A DNA stretch of 64,000 nt from Runella aurantiaca (lineage in GTDB: Bacteria > Bacteroidota > Bacteroidia > Cytophagales > Spirosomataceae), in the NCBI RefSeq assembly GCF_003339505.1, contig NZ_QPIW01000002.1, forward strand, positions 62,001-126,000. Reading direction: 5' to 3'. The notes beneath the pieces were generated by a model. That model was not told the origin of the DNA. It worked only from the letters and a program-made list of their open reading frames with translations, and searched no databases. Positions 53,869 through 62,947 of the stretch are shown one piece after another (position 1 is the stretch's first letter; each line of letters opens with the position of its first letter). The position numbers were made by a program, and so were the translations under genes.

Positions 53869-54354
53869 TTAAAAAGATGGTCGTTGTTCCAGAATAATTT
53901 CCACGAATTCGCGCACGGCTCCGTCGCCGCCACGGGTTTGGAGCAACAAAATGTTGGGAATTTTTTTGACGGCTGCCCTTGCATTGGCGGGGCAGGCTGG
54001 CAAACCTACGGCTTGCAATAATTCCAGACAATTAATATCGTCGCCAATGTAGGCAACTTGGGTCAGTGTAATGCCCATTTCGGCGCAAATTTCCTCGGCT
54101 GCGGCTAGTTTTCCGCCGTCGCGCTTGCCTTGATACAGATAATCGGCCTTTATCTTGGCCGCCCGACGCGCCACGATTTGGGTATTTTCGGAAGTGATAA
54201 TACCCGTTTTTATGCCCGCTTTCCGAAGCAATTCAAACGCCATTCCATCATAAGTATGGAAACGTTTAAATTCATCACCGCTTTCGGTGTAGTACATACT
54301 TCCGTCTGTCAATACACCATCTACGTCGGTCAAAAATAATTTAATGTTATTCAT
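53869..54354 (-). CDS. KdsC-like HAD phosphatase (nonulosonate-9-phosphate type)
   Basis: A 161-residue C0-type HAD phosphatase. The signature is LFLTDVDGVLTDG (nucleophile Asp), with IITSENTQIV, the motif III Lys in QGKRDGG, and AYIGDDINCLELL supplying the metal-binding Asps. Relatives are KDO-8-P phosphatase or KDN/sialic acid-9-P phosphatase of Bacteroidetes. With neuB-like and neuA-like genes nearby, the 9-phosphate role is favoured. The ATG at 54354 fits; the frame to 54390 overlaps the SDR gene's stop. Confidence 0.88.
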   Translation of the reverse strand: MNNIKLFLTDVDGVLTDGSMYYTESGDEFKRFHTYDGMAFELLRKAGIKTGIITSENTQIVARRAAKIKADYLYQGKRDGGKLAAAEEICAEMGITLTQVAYIGDDINCLELLQAVGLPACPANARAAVKKIPNILLLQTRGGDGAVREFVEIILEQRPSF

Positions 54355-54367
54355 TTTATAATGTTGA

Positions 54368-55174
54368 TTACCAGGCGGTCCATCCTCCATCTACCATTAA
54401 AACTGAGCCCGTCATGTACGTAGATTCGTCTGATGCCAGCAGCGTAAAAGGCCCGCGCAATTCTTCACGATTTGCCATGCGTTGCAGCGGCGATAGTTTG
54501 GCGAAATTGGTTAAGAAAGCTTCGTCGTGGTTATTGAAAATCCCGTGAGGGACCACGGCATTGCACCGAATGTTGTTTTTTGCGTAAAAAGTGGCAATGT
54601 AACGCGTAAAATTAGGAATAAACGATTTGGAAGCGATGTAATCAATGGGTTTGTAGTTTTGTGTACCCTGCCCAAAATCGTATAAATCCTGATTGGGAGC
54701 CACCACTGAGTAAGTGGAAGCCACGTTGATGATGTTGCCATAGCCTTGGGTCAACATCTGGCGGCAGGCCGCTTGGGTCACGATGATAGTGCCCGTTAAG
54801 TTTACTTCTACCGACCGCCGCAATAGGTCAAGCGGATAATTTTCAAATCGACTTTGATTGACTTGTGACATACCCGTTTTGTCAAACTTGGCGTCAATCG
54901 CGGCGTTGTTGACCAAGACGTCAATGGTTCCGAAATGGGCCACGATTTTGGCGATTCCGTCGGCTACTTGTTGCTCGTTGGTAATGTCCATTTCGACCAC
55001 GATAAAATCAGCCTCGTCAAAATGAGTATGCAGCCACGCCACGGTGTCGTAGTCAATCCGAACGTCGGTCCATGCTACCCGCGCCCCTTCGTTCATGTAG
55101 TGTGTGCAGATTTCTTTACCAATCAGCCCGAAAGCACCCGTGAATAAAATGGTTTTCCCCTTTAACTTTTGCAT
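54368..55174 (-). CDS. Short-chain dehydrogenase/reductase
   Basis: A 268-residue SDR oxidoreductase. The nucleotide loop TGAFGLIG (Gly-x-x-x-Gly-x-Gly type) is at about 12-19, NNAAID at about 89, INVASTYS includes the catalytic Ser, and YIASKS gives Tyr-x-x-x-Lys. The C-terminal MVDGGW is typical of classical SDRs. It lies between the Gfo/Idh gene (three bases upstream) and the KdsC-like gene. It may alter a nonulosonate precursor, similar to PtmA-like enzymes. Confidence 0.88.
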   Translation of the reverse strand: MQKLKGKTILFTGAFGLIGKEICTHYMNEGARVAWTDVRIDYDTVAWLHTHFDEADFIVVEMDITNEQQVADGIAKIVAHFGTIDVLVNNAAIDAKFDKTGMSQVNQSRFENYPLDLLRRSVEVNLTGTIIVTQAACRQMLTQGYGNIINVASTYSVVAPNQDLYDFGQGTQNYKPIDYIASKSFIPNFTRYIATFYAKNNIRCNAVVPHGIFNNHDEAFLTNFAKLSPLQRMANREELRGPFTLLASDESTYMTGSVLMVDGGWTAW

Positions 55175-55177
55175 CGT

Positions 55178-56143
55178 TTAATTACACATATTTAGAATTG
55201 CGTCTGACTCCCGCAGGTACTGTTCGGTGAGCGAGGTGGTAGAAGACAGGGTTGTATTCTTTAAAAAATCAATTGTTTGTTGTCGAAACATTTCATTGCG
55301 CTCAAAATCAGGCTCTTCAATAGTTTCGATACCGTAGGGTGTTTGAATGATAATTTTATTCTGGAAATAATCGAACGTCACAAAGGCATCATCAAATACC
55401 AGTTCATAGGTTCTTTTGGGCACTTTTTGGTAATAATTCAGTTGCACAGCGCCTGTGATTCCGCTGGGGTATTCCAGCAAAAATGATGCCCCAGATTCTA
55501 CGTTTACTTCTAAGTTGGAGCGATAATTATAGGACCGCTGCCAACGAAGCGGTAACTCACCCACCAACCAACTGACAATGTCGAGGTCATGGCTGAGCGT
55601 GAGGGCTACGCCGCCGCCCAATTCGCGTTTGGCCGCGTATGAACCGCGATAGTCTTCCCACGGGTGCCAATTAGGCAAATATTCGCCCCAGTATGTGCTG
55701 AATGACAATAGATTACCAAAACGTTTGTCGTCAATAATGGATTTCAGTTGCCGCATTAAAGGATGATAACGCAGCATGTACGCCACTTGAACCAAGCTGT
55801 TGGTTTGGGCCGCCTCTTTCTTCAATTCTTGGATTCCTTCGGGATGGTTTGCCAGCGGTTTTTCGACCAACACATGAATCCTGCGTTTTACACATTCAAG
55901 GGCTTGCGCAAGATGTTGCGCTGTGGGCGTACAAATGATGGCTGCGTAAGGTTTAATGACCTCAATCTCATTGAACTCGGTGAAGCAATAAACGCTGTCG
56001 GTTGGTATGTTTCGTAACGGCAACATCCGTTGTCGGTATACATTAATGTTTTGATAACCAAGTGATTGCAAGATTTCAATGTGCCGCTCGCCGATGGAGC
56101 CAGCACCAATGACCAAGAGAGGAAGTTGGGTAGAAAGGCTCAA
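55178..56143 (-). CDS. Gfo/Idh/MocA-family oxidoreductase
   Basis: A 321-residue NAD(P)-dependent sugar oxidoreductase. The Rossmann motif is VIGAGSIGERH (about 12-22), and the conserved catalytic Lys lies in VLVEKPLANHPEG. The substrate-binding half starts near 120. It overlaps the neuA-like gene by four bases (56140-56143), so it is in the same operon. Such genes occur in legionaminic acid and sialic acid derivative clusters, for example PtmF-type. Confidence 0.9.
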   Translation of the reverse strand: MSLSTQLPLLVIGAGSIGERHIEILQSLGYQNINVYRQRMLPLRNIPTDSVYCFTEFNEIEVIKPYAAIICTPTAQHLAQALECVKRRIHVLVEKPLANHPEGIQELKKEAAQTNSLVQVAYMLRYHPLMRQLKSIIDDKRFGNLLSFSTYWGEYLPNWHPWEDYRGSYAAKRELGGGVALTLSHDLDIVSWLVGELPLRWQRSYNYRSNLEVNVESGASFLLEYPSGITGAVQLNYYQKVPKRTYELVFDDAFVTFDYFQNKIIIQTPYGIETIEEPDFERNEMFRQQTIDFLKNTTLSSTTSLTEQYLRESDAILNMCN

Positions 56144-56892
56144 TCGTTTATTAAACTAGGTTGAAATTTAATACAATCCAATCGCTGCATTACTTCCTCT
56201 GCTTTGAGGAAACTGTTCATGTCATCAATGTCGATGGCGTAGTCAAAAGGCAAAACGTATGGTAAAATTGGGTAGCCCGACATGGATTTTTTCTCTAAAA
56301 TAACGGACGGACGAATCACATCCAGCGTACCGATTTGCCAATGCACGGGTGGTAATTTTTGCCGTGGTTCGTTGTAAGGTTCCGGCAACGTCGGATGTTG
56401 CAGTAGCGGACGCATGGAAGCCGTATCTTCGTCATACAGCCACATTTTATAAGGGGTAATGGGCGCACTCGTAATCATGCGCAGGCTGTCGGCTTTGGGC
56501 GTATCAAGGAGGCGCTGAATGGCCTCCTCCATGTGCTGTACCGTACGAATAGGCGACGTGGGACGCAACTGAACCACCAAATCGGGGGTGTAGTTTTCGT
56601 TATCCAACAACCATTGTAGGGCGTGGGTAAAGACGTCGATATCGGTACTTAAATCTTGGGCAAATTCAACTGGCCGCAGAAACGGGACTTCGGCCCCGTA
56701 ACGGGCGGCTACGGCGGCGATTTCTTTCGAATCCGTAGAAATGATGGTTCTGGTAATGGAGGGCGTATCGAGCGCTGCCTTCACACTGTACGCCACGAGC
56801 GGATGCCCCGCCAGCGGAAGCAGGTTTTTGTGGGGAAGTCCTTTACTACCTCCCCGCGCCTGAATAATGGCCAGTACGTTGGGTCGTGACAA
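56140..56892 (-). CDS. neuA: CMP-nonulosonate (acylneuraminate) cytidylyltransferase
   Basis: A 250-residue enzyme that activates a nine-carbon sugar acid with CTP. The nucleotide motif VLAIIQARGGSKGLPHKN lies near the start, with HPLVAYSVKAAL, DSKEIAAVAARYGAEVPFLRP and QLRPTSPIRT. A TTG at 56892, 19 bases after the neuB stop, is the best start (MSRPNVLAII); the nearest ATG upstream lies inside neuB. The exact sugar (Neu, Leg or KDN) is not fixed. Confidence 0.9.
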   Translation of the reverse strand: MSRPNVLAIIQARGGSKGLPHKNLLPLAGHPLVAYSVKAALDTPSITRTIISTDSKEIAAVAARYGAEVPFLRPVEFAQDLSTDIDVFTHALQWLLDNENYTPDLVVQLRPTSPIRTVQHMEEAIQRLLDTPKADSLRMITSAPITPYKMWLYDEDTASMRPLLQHPTLPEPYNEPRQKLPPVHWQIGTLDVIRPSVILEKKSMSGYPILPYVLPFDYAIDIDDMNSFLKAEEVMQRLDCIKFQPSLIND

Positions 56893-56911
56893 AATATAAA
56901 AAGTTGAGTGA

Positions 56912-57805
56912 TTAAACGGTTGGCGTTTTCCGGTATTTAAGTTTGTTGCGCTGCTCGGCCTCAATATCCAGAATTTCGGTGCTTTTATACGTAAGCGCCT
57001 GCTGAATGTGGTGCAAATCACGGACTAATTTTTGTAAGCCGGGCACTTCCAGTGAGGCTGCGTGGTCGGTGCCTTTCCATGTACGATCTTTGGTAAAATG
57101 GCGCTCAATCCAACGAGCTCCCAACGTATAAGCGGCAATATCAGCCGCAATGCCGAGGTGGTGTCCTGAGAAGCCTATTTCCTTTACGCGATTGCCGTAA
57201 ACATCGTACAGACGATTGATTTCCAGTAAACAAATGTCTTTGAAAGGGACGGGGTAGCCAGAGGTGCAGTTGTAGAGCACAAGCCGGGTTTGGGCCTGAT
57301 TGGTTTCTTCAAAGAAAGCAACGATTTCTTCAATTTCAAGAAGAGTGGTCATCCCAGATGAAATGTGAATGTCGCCCGCGTAGCCGTCACGCAGCAATGT
57401 CAACATTTCATAATTGTTGTTACAAGCCGACGGAACCTTGATAAAATCGGGTTTGAGGCCAATGATTTCGTGGGCCGAAGTCATATCCCAGACCGAGGTA
57501 GCGTAGCCGATACCAATCGACTCGGCGTAGGTTTTGAGGTCGGCGTGTTGTTCCCAAGTCAGTTCCAAAAATTCGCGGTGGGCACCGTAGGTGTTTCCGT
57601 AAGAGTTGTAAGGAATAGGGTGCGGCGAATTGTATTGCTCTTCCGTTAAAAGTTCGCGAGCGTTGCGTTTCTGAAATTTAGCATAATCGGCCCCGCACTC
57701 TTTCGATAATTTGATTAACTCCTTCGCAATCCCAAAGTCGCCCATGTGGTTACAACCGATTTCGGAAATAACGAGCGGTTTACGATAGTCAAAACTGAAT
57801 CCCAT
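56912..57805 (-). CDS. neuB: N-acetylneuraminate synthase-like protein lacking the SAF domain
   Basis: A 297-residue TIM-barrel enzyme that condenses PEP with a hexosamine or hexose (phosphate). Recognised segments: VISEIGCNHMGDFGIAKELI, AKFQKRN, IKVPSACNNNYEML, ISSGMTTL, YNCTSGYPVPF and GFSGHHLG. Bacterial NeuB/SpsE are usually about 340-350 residues with a C-terminal antifreeze-like (SAF) domain contacting the sugar; here the protein ends after the barrel. No frame continuing it was seen, since neuA begins shortly after. It starts the minus-strand operon. Confidence 0.9.
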   Translation of the reverse strand: MGFSFDYRKPLVISEIGCNHMGDFGIAKELIKLSKECGADYAKFQKRNARELLTEEQYNSPHPIPYNSYGNTYGAHREFLELTWEQHADLKTYAESIGIGYATSVWDMTSAHEIIGLKPDFIKVPSACNNNYEMLTLLRDGYAGDIHISSGMTTLLEIEEIVAFFEETNQAQTRLVLYNCTSGYPVPFKDICLLEINRLYDVYGNRVKEIGFSGHHLGIAADIAAYTLGARWIERHFTKDRTWKGTDHAASLEVPGLQKLVRDLHHIQQALTYKSTEILDIEAEQRNKLKYRKTPTV

Positions 57806-57937
57806 GGATTATGTCGTTACTTGTTAAGTTCTTCTGTTGGACTTAAATTCTTTACAAAGGTAATGGTTGGTTTGTAGTTTTGGTCTTTTGCTGTTTTTCT
57901 ATGTCATTAATTCCGCGCTCACGCTTACCTTTGCAAC

Positions 57938-58018
57938 AAAAAATCAGGATAACCAGAGAAGGGTGTCGCTTTGTATAGAAGAAAGCGAAGGAGAGGAGAA
58001 ACTTTTTATCCTGATTTG
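57938..58018 (+). ncRNA. Candidate structured RNA upstream of hemH
   Basis: An outer stem of 12 pairs, AAATCAGGATAA and TTATCCTGATTT, encloses a central hairpin TCGCTTT/AAAGCGA (about 57965-57987) and a purine-rich strand (GAAGGAGAGGAGAAAC). TACCTTTG at 57926-57933 matches a -7 promoter box and predicts a transcript starting at the stem, though no clear -33 TTG was found. It lies in the 344-base gap between neuB and hemH. It could be a small RNA or an untranslated leader of hemH. No known family is claimed. Confidence 0.45.
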
Positions 58019-58149
58019 AGTTTTAAAATTGTGTATTAGAAAGTATTGTAAAACTAATGGCTTCGCCGTTGCGTAAGTAGAATAAATTGAGTTCTTATTC
58101 TCAAAACGGCAAATTTAATCAGCTTATTTCTTTTGTATCTATCAAAAAA

Positions 58150-59211
58150 ATGACCTCATCTGTTTCTGAATCGATTCCGACTACGCAAAAAAAGCTCGGA
58201 AAAACGGGCGTATTGATTGTTAATTTAGGAACTCCCGACAGCCCTTCCACCCCGGATGTACGTAAGTACCTTCGTGAGTTTTTGATGGATGGTCGGGTGA
58301 TTGATATTCCTTATCTTCAGCGTTTTATGCTGGTCAATTTGATTATTGCCCCTTTTAGAGCCCCCAAATCGGCGAAGGTTTATAAAGAACTATGGTTGCC
58401 CGAAGGCTCTCCTTTGAAAATCTACGGAGAACGGGTAGAAAAATTGTTGCAGGACGAGCTGGGCGATGCCTACGTGGTAAAGTTGGCGATGCGCTATCAG
58501 AATCCTGCCATTGAAGTTGGCTTGTTGGAATTTCAGAAAATGGGCTTGACCGATATTATTGTCATTCCATTCTTCCCCCAATATGCTTCGGCTTCCACTG
58601 GCTCTGTATATGAAGAAGTGATGCGCGTATTGGCAAAATGGCAAGTGATGCCAGAGCTTCGCTTTGTCAATCAATTCGTTAATCATCCCAAATTTATTCA
58701 GGGATTTGTGCAGAATGCCCAAAAATACATGGCCGAGCATGAATTTGATTATTTCCTGTTTAGCTACCACGGCTTGCCCGAACGTCAGATTACCAAAGGA
58801 GATGTGACTGGCAGTGTGTGCCGATTTGGAGAATGCTGCGGCTCACTTACAGCCATGAATCAGCATTGTTACCGAGCGCAATGCTTTGAAACAACGCGTT
58901 TATTGGTCAAAGCACTCAACATTCCCGAAGGAAAATACATGACCAGTTTTCAGTCGCGTTTGGGCAAAACGCCTTGGGTACAGCCCTATACGGATGATGT
59001 AATCAAAGAATTGCCCGGTAAAGGAATCAAAAGCGTGTTGGCATTTTCGCCGGCATTTGTGGCCGATTGCCTCGAAACTACCATTGAAGTAGGCGAAGAA
59101 TACAAAGAGTTGTTTGAAGAATCGGGTGGAAAACATTGGCAACTCGTCGAAAGCCTCAACGACAGCCCGATTTGGATAGAAACGCTGGTGGATTTGGTAA
59201 AAAACGCCTGA
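58150..59211 (+). CDS. hemH: Ferrochelatase
   Basis: A 353-residue enzyme that inserts Fe(II) into protoporphyrin IX to make heme. Conserved segments are GVLIVNLGTPDSPSTPDVRKYL, YASASTGSVYEEV and FSYHGLPERQ with the metal His, plus ECCGS and an LVESLNDSP end. Length fits class I ferrochelatases. The ATG at 58150 is chosen over an upstream TTG (58087). It stands alone, convergent with the type IX-secreted protein gene. Confidence 0.95.
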   Translation: MTSSVSESIPTTQKKLGKTGVLIVNLGTPDSPSTPDVRKYLREFLMDGRVIDIPYLQRFMLVNLIIAPFRAPKSAKVYKELWLPEGSPLKIYGERVEKLLQDELGDAYVVKLAMRYQNPAIEVGLLEFQKMGLTDIIVIPFFPQYASASTGSVYEEVMRVLAKWQVMPELRFVNQFVNHPKFIQGFVQNAQKYMAEHEFDYFLFSYHGLPERQITKGDVTGSVCRFGECCGSLTAMNQHCYRAQCFETTRLLVKALNIPEGKYMTSFQSRLGKTPWVQPYTDDVIKELPGKGIKSVLAFSPAFVADCLETTIEVGEEYKELFEESGGKHWQLVESLNDSPIWIETLVDLVKNA

Positions 59212-59215
59212 GGAA

Positions 59216-60311
59216 TTATTCTTTTATAAATTTGCCAGTAACTATTTTGTCGGCCATCGTTCTGATAAGATAAGTTCCTTGTGGCAGATTCCTTACATTA
59301 AAATCGTGGATGTGTGTCAGAGACTGTTCGGGTTCCTGATATTCGTCCACGATTTTTCCTTTTACATCAATAAGTTGAAATAAGACTTTAACCGGCTTAG
59401 TTGCGGAATAAGAAACTTTTACTCTGTTTTGTGCCGGAGAAGGAAAAATTTCCAAAAAATCTTTAGGCTCAGGTTCTGTACTTGTAATTACTCCATTACC
59501 TGGATATTCAAAAGGCGGAATGATAACTGGGTCACCTCCTTGGTCTATTACCTGTAATGTCACTTCTCGTTGGGTTTCACTGATTCGTACGCCATCACGC
59601 CATTCTTCCACAATAACGGCATACGCGTAGCTGCCTACTTGGACTGGTGAATTCCATGTAAGCTCACCCGTTTGTGAATTGATTTGAAAGACACCTTCGC
59701 GGGTTACTTCATTTGGATACCGATAATCAGCAATATCTTTAACAGTACAAGTGCCTGGCTGGCTTTGTTTGCTAACTTCTAAACGATAAACTAAGCTATC
59801 TCCCTCTGCATCAATGGCATTTACATTGTCTCTAAAGACTTGTTTTGAATAAGCCGCTTGGGTTCCCACTACGGAATTCAGCACTGGAGTGGTATTTATA
59901 ATATTAGTTGCAAACGTAGTTTGGATATAAAAAGGGGTATTAACGGAACTGAAATTGGTGAGGCCACCATTCCGATTTTCGATGGCTACCGAAACCGTGT
60001 AAGTGTTGGGAGTGGCGTAGGTAAATTCTGTTTGATAAACGTTAAATGATACGTCAGCAGACACGCTAATTCTGGAGGTTCCGGTTGCTGCGATGGTTTG
60101 ATTTTCCTCTCCTACACAAATCGTTATTTGATTTCGCGCATCAGCAGAGAGACGACCTCCGCGTTCATCCATGTACAAATTTACCGTTATTCGATACTTG
60201 AGTCCTTGATTTTGGAGGCGTTTAATCGCAATTTCCCCCCCCAAGTAGGTGCGAAGCATACGCTGAGTGAAGCAGGCTGAATATACAAGCGAAAGTAAAG
60301 AGTTTTTTCAT
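59216..60311 (-). pseudogene. Type IX-secreted surface protein split by a G8 tract (frameshift or phase variable)
   Basis: The open frame from 60259 lacks a signal peptide and starts LGGEIAIKRL, but a second frame from the ATG at 60311 encodes a perfect leader (MKKLFTFACIFSLLHSAYA-SHLLGG). The two join exactly if one G is removed from a run of eight G at 60242-60235 on the coding strand. HLLGGEI is the usual start of such mature proteins. The rest has beta domains and a C-terminal sorting domain (FPSPAQNRVKVSYS, LPQGTYLIRTM, KFIKE). Either a sequencing or assembly error, or a slippable tract controlling export. Function of the secreted protein unknown. Confidence 0.82.
60235..60242 (-). repeat. 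Eight-G homopolymer at the signal peptide junction
   Basis: Eight consecutive C on the plus strand (G on the coding strand), two codons after the predicted signal peptidase site. With seven G the leader would be in frame with the mature protein; with eight it is not. Runs of this length are prone to slippage. Confidence 0.85.
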
Positions 60312-60380
60312 GGTGCAGTCGAGTAGTATTATTGCGTAAACGACTGACCATCAAAAGTTATTATACGATATTGTACGGCT

Positions 60381-60570
60381 TTATCCCAGTTTTTTGGGGC
60401 GACCCAGACGTGTCTTATCTTGAAGGCAGCCCAATTGCTTTTCTTTATAACGCTCAATAAGTGCCTTCAAAGTTGGAATGAATTACAGAGCGGAATGTAG
60501 AACCTGAATCCAATAATAACAGCGATTCTACTCGATTGTGAATCTTAACTGTCAATGAACGTTTTGTATG
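60381..60570 (-). pseudogene. Decayed IS630-type transposase N-terminus
   Basis: Two minus-strand frames together resemble the helix-turn-helix start of an IS630-family transposase. Frame one (about 60565-60460) reads TVKIHNRVESLLLLDSGSTFRSVI; frame two (about 60476-60381) reads IPTLKALIERYKEKQLG, then LQDKTRLGRPKKLG and a stop. A frameshift lies between them, and the catalytic DDE domain is absent. It occupies most of a 352-base gap beside the G8 gene. Family assignment is by pattern only. GTATGGTGTACACTATAC (60566-60583) is a near palindrome at its edge. Confidence 0.55.
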
Positions 60571-60663
60571 GTGTACACTATACAAAAAGAACATTATAGC
60601 TATCAACAAAATTTAGAGATGAAATTATTGAAAATTTGTTGATAAGAAAACCATTTGAATTAC

Positions 60664-61578
60664 CTACCTCCGTCCCGAAACCGTAGGGGCTTGGGCCAGT
60701 TCAATGCGTCGATTTCGGTAGCTTTGGGTGGCTACGTCGCGCAAAACGTTGAGGGAATCGGCGGTGTTGTAGGAGGCCAGACCACCGTAAATAACGCCGT
60801 CGATAGATTTGAGGGCATCGGCCAACTGCGCATTGGAAAGGTTATCGGTAATTTCCTTGGTGGTGTAGGTAGCGTAGGGTTTACGTTCGAGGCGTTGGAG
60901 GTACATTTTCCAGAGAATTACGGCTTTTTCGGCGTTGTCGATGCCTTTTTTGCCGGTTACATCGCGCGTGAGTCGCGAGAAGTTTCGTTGAAATTCCTGA
61001 TTACGGCGAAACATCAAAAACAGCTCCCACTGCCGTGTGAGGGTTTCTCCAAAGAGTAAATAAACGCCTGTTCCAATCAATAAAACCAGTAGAGAAGCGA
61101 GCAGAATAAAAGGGAAGTTGGTCTGGTTTTGGAGCGGGATAATCTGCGTATCGGCTTTCAAATCAAGCGTATCCAAAGCGCCTTCTTTGATGAGTTCCTT
61201 TAAATAGATCGAGTCTTTGGCGGAATAAACGGCGGTGCAATCGCGGCCCGTCAAAATCCAGACGGGCACTTCCAGCGTTTGGATTTTGTCCAGTTCAAAC
61301 GAAAGTAAGGTATAGACGGCGCTGTCCAAACTGCCTGCTTCGTTGGTCTTGGTAGGGAAATAATCAGACTTTGTAATTTGATAAGGACGAAAATCGGCGC
61401 TGGTATCGGGGAAAAAAACTTCGATTTTGGGAGAATGCCGAAAACTCAGGGCGTATTGAAAAGGCTTACCGATTTCAATGCTGTCGGTCAGAAAACGTCC
61501 CTGCGGTCGTTGCGCCTTTAGTGAGTTGACAACAAAGCAGAAAGTGCAAAGCAGAAATACGCGAAGGACTTTTCCCAT
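60664..61578 (-). CDS. Single-span membrane protein, BatD-like in outline
   Basis: A protein of about 304 residues. A signal peptide (MGKVLRVFLLCTFCFVVNSLKAQ) is followed by a beta-rich periplasmic domain, a transmembrane helix (FPFILLASLLVLLIGTGVYLLFG) near 155-178 and a cytoplasmic helical tail (RQWELFLMFRRNQEFQRNF...). The layout resembles BatD or aerotolerance-related proteins in Bacteroidota, but motifs do not prove it. Upstream in-frame ATGs at 61581 and 61590 could add one to four residues. It lies between the IS remnant and icd. Confidence 0.6.
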   Translation of the reverse strand: MGKVLRVFLLCTFCFVVNSLKAQRPQGRFLTDSIEIGKPFQYALSFRHSPKIEVFFPDTSADFRPYQITKSDYFPTKTNEAGSLDSAVYTLLSFELDKIQTLEVPVWILTGRDCTAVYSAKDSIYLKELIKEGALDTLDLKADTQIIPLQNQTNFPFILLASLLVLLIGTGVYLLFGETLTRQWELFLMFRRNQEFQRNFSRLTRDVTGKKGIDNAEKAVILWKMYLQRLERKPYATYTTKEITDNLSNAQLADALKSIDGVIYGGLASYNTADSLNVLRDVATQSYRNRRIELAQAPTVSGRR

Positions 61579-61610
61579 CATTGACTCCATAAAAGCGAAC
61601 CTGTTCTTTA

Positions 61611-61652
61611 AAAAAAGGAAAGGTAAGACGTTTGTCTCACCCTTCCTTTTTT
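61611..61652 (-). terminator. Terminator after icd
   Basis: AAAAAAGGAA...GGT..AGAC (61611-61629) pairs with GTCT..ACC..TTCCTTTTTT (61634-61652), with two A-C mismatches and a four-base loop. On the minus strand it ends in T residues, 16 bases after the icd stop. Confidence 0.8.
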
Positions 61653-61667
61653 ACTTTGTACGTATGA

Positions 61668-62885
61668 TTACTTCGCCAATTTTGCTTTCAAATTAGCATC
61701 GATGGCATCCAAAAACTCTTCGGTATAGAGGTAGTGCTCACCGTGGTTTACTTTGTTTCCGTGGATACAAACAGCCAAATCTTTGGTCATTTTACCGCTT
61801 TCTACGGTTTCAACGCATACTTGCTCCAAGGCTTCGCTGAAGTCGATAAGAGGTTGGTTACCATCGAGTTTGCCACGGAAAGCCAAGCCACGAGTCCAAG
61901 CAAAGATAGAAGCGATGGGGTTGGTAGACGTTGGACGTCCTTTTTGGTGTTCGCGGTAGTGGCGCGTCACGGTGCCGTGAGCCGCTTCAGCTTCCATGGT
62001 TTTTCCATCGGGCGTCAACAATACGGAAGTCATCAGGCCCAATGAACCAAATCCTTGCGCTACGGTATCCGACTGTACGTCGCCGTCGTAGTTTTTACAC
62101 GCCCATACAAAGTTTCCGTTCCATTTCAGGGCAGAAGCCACCATATCGTCGATGAGACGGTGCTCATAGTGCACGCCCAAGGCTTTGAATTCGGCTTCGT
62201 AAATTTCTTGGAATATATCTTTGAAACGACCGTCGTATTTTTTGAGGATGGTGTTTTTGGTAGAAAGGTACAAAGGCCAGCCTTTCTGCATTGCTACCTG
62301 AAAACATGAACGGGCAAAACCGCGAATAGATTCGTCGGTGTTGTACATCGCCATGGCTACGCCGTCGCTTTTGTAGTCGTACACTACGTGCTCAATCACG
62401 TTTCCGTCTTCGCCTTCAAATTTGATGGTTAGTTTTCCCTTACCCTTGGTCACGAAATCGGTAGCGCGGTATTGGTCCCCAAATGCGTGACGACCTACGA
62501 TGATGGGAGAGTCCCAGTTGGTTACCAAACGCGGAACATTTTGACAAACGATAGGCTCACGAAAAACCGTACCGTCCAAGATGTTACGGATGGTACCGTT
62601 GGGTGATTTCCACATTTGTTTCAAATTGAACTCTTTTACGCGGTCTTCGTCGGGCGTAATGGTGGCGCATTTGATACCTACACCGTACTGTCTGATGGCG
62701 TTGGCGGCATCGATGGTTACCTGATCGTTGGTTTCATCGCGGTATTCAACACCAAGGTCGTAATATTTGATATCAACGTCTAAGTAAGGAAGGATAAGTT
62801 TATCTTTAATAAAACGCCAGATAATTCGGGTCATTTCATCGCCGTCCAGTTCAACGACGGGGTTTGCGACTTTGATTTTTTCCAT
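61668..62885 (-). CDS. icd: NADP-dependent isocitrate dehydrogenase (eukaryote-like type)
   Basis: A 405-residue homodimeric IDH of the type II (eukaryotic cytosolic-like) subfamily, converting isocitrate to 2-oxoglutarate in the citric acid cycle. It starts [23 protein letters not shown], with [11 protein letters not shown] (substrate), [13 protein letters not shown] and [20 protein letters not shown] (metal site), and [13 protein letters not shown] in the NADP pocket. It is shorter and different from E. coli Icd. A terminator follows, and the next upstream gene is 62 bases away. Confidence 0.96.
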   Translation of the reverse strand: MEKIKVANPVVELDGDEMTRIIWRFIKDKLILPYLDVDIKYYDLGVEYRDETNDQVTIDAANAIRQYGVGIKCATITPDEDRVKEFNLKQMWKSPNGTIRNILDGTVFREPIVCQNVPRLVTNWDSPIIVGRHAFGDQYRATDFVTKGKGKLTIKFEGEDGNVIEHVVYDYKSDGVAMAMYNTDESIRGFARSCFQVAMQKGWPLYLSTKNTILKKYDGRFKDIFQEIYEAEFKALGVHYEHRLIDDMVASALKWNGNFVWACKNYDGDVQSDTVAQGFGSLGLMTSVLLTPDGKTMEAEAAHGTVTRHYREHQKGRPTSTNPIASIFAWTRGLAFRGKLDGNQPLIDFSEALEQVCVETVESGKMTKDLAVCIHGNKVNHGEHYLYTEEFLDAIDANLKAKLAK

Positions 62886-62947
62886 GTGAGCGACTAAAAT
62901 TGGGATAGTGATGACTAAATTAAGGATGCAAATATAACCAACTATGT

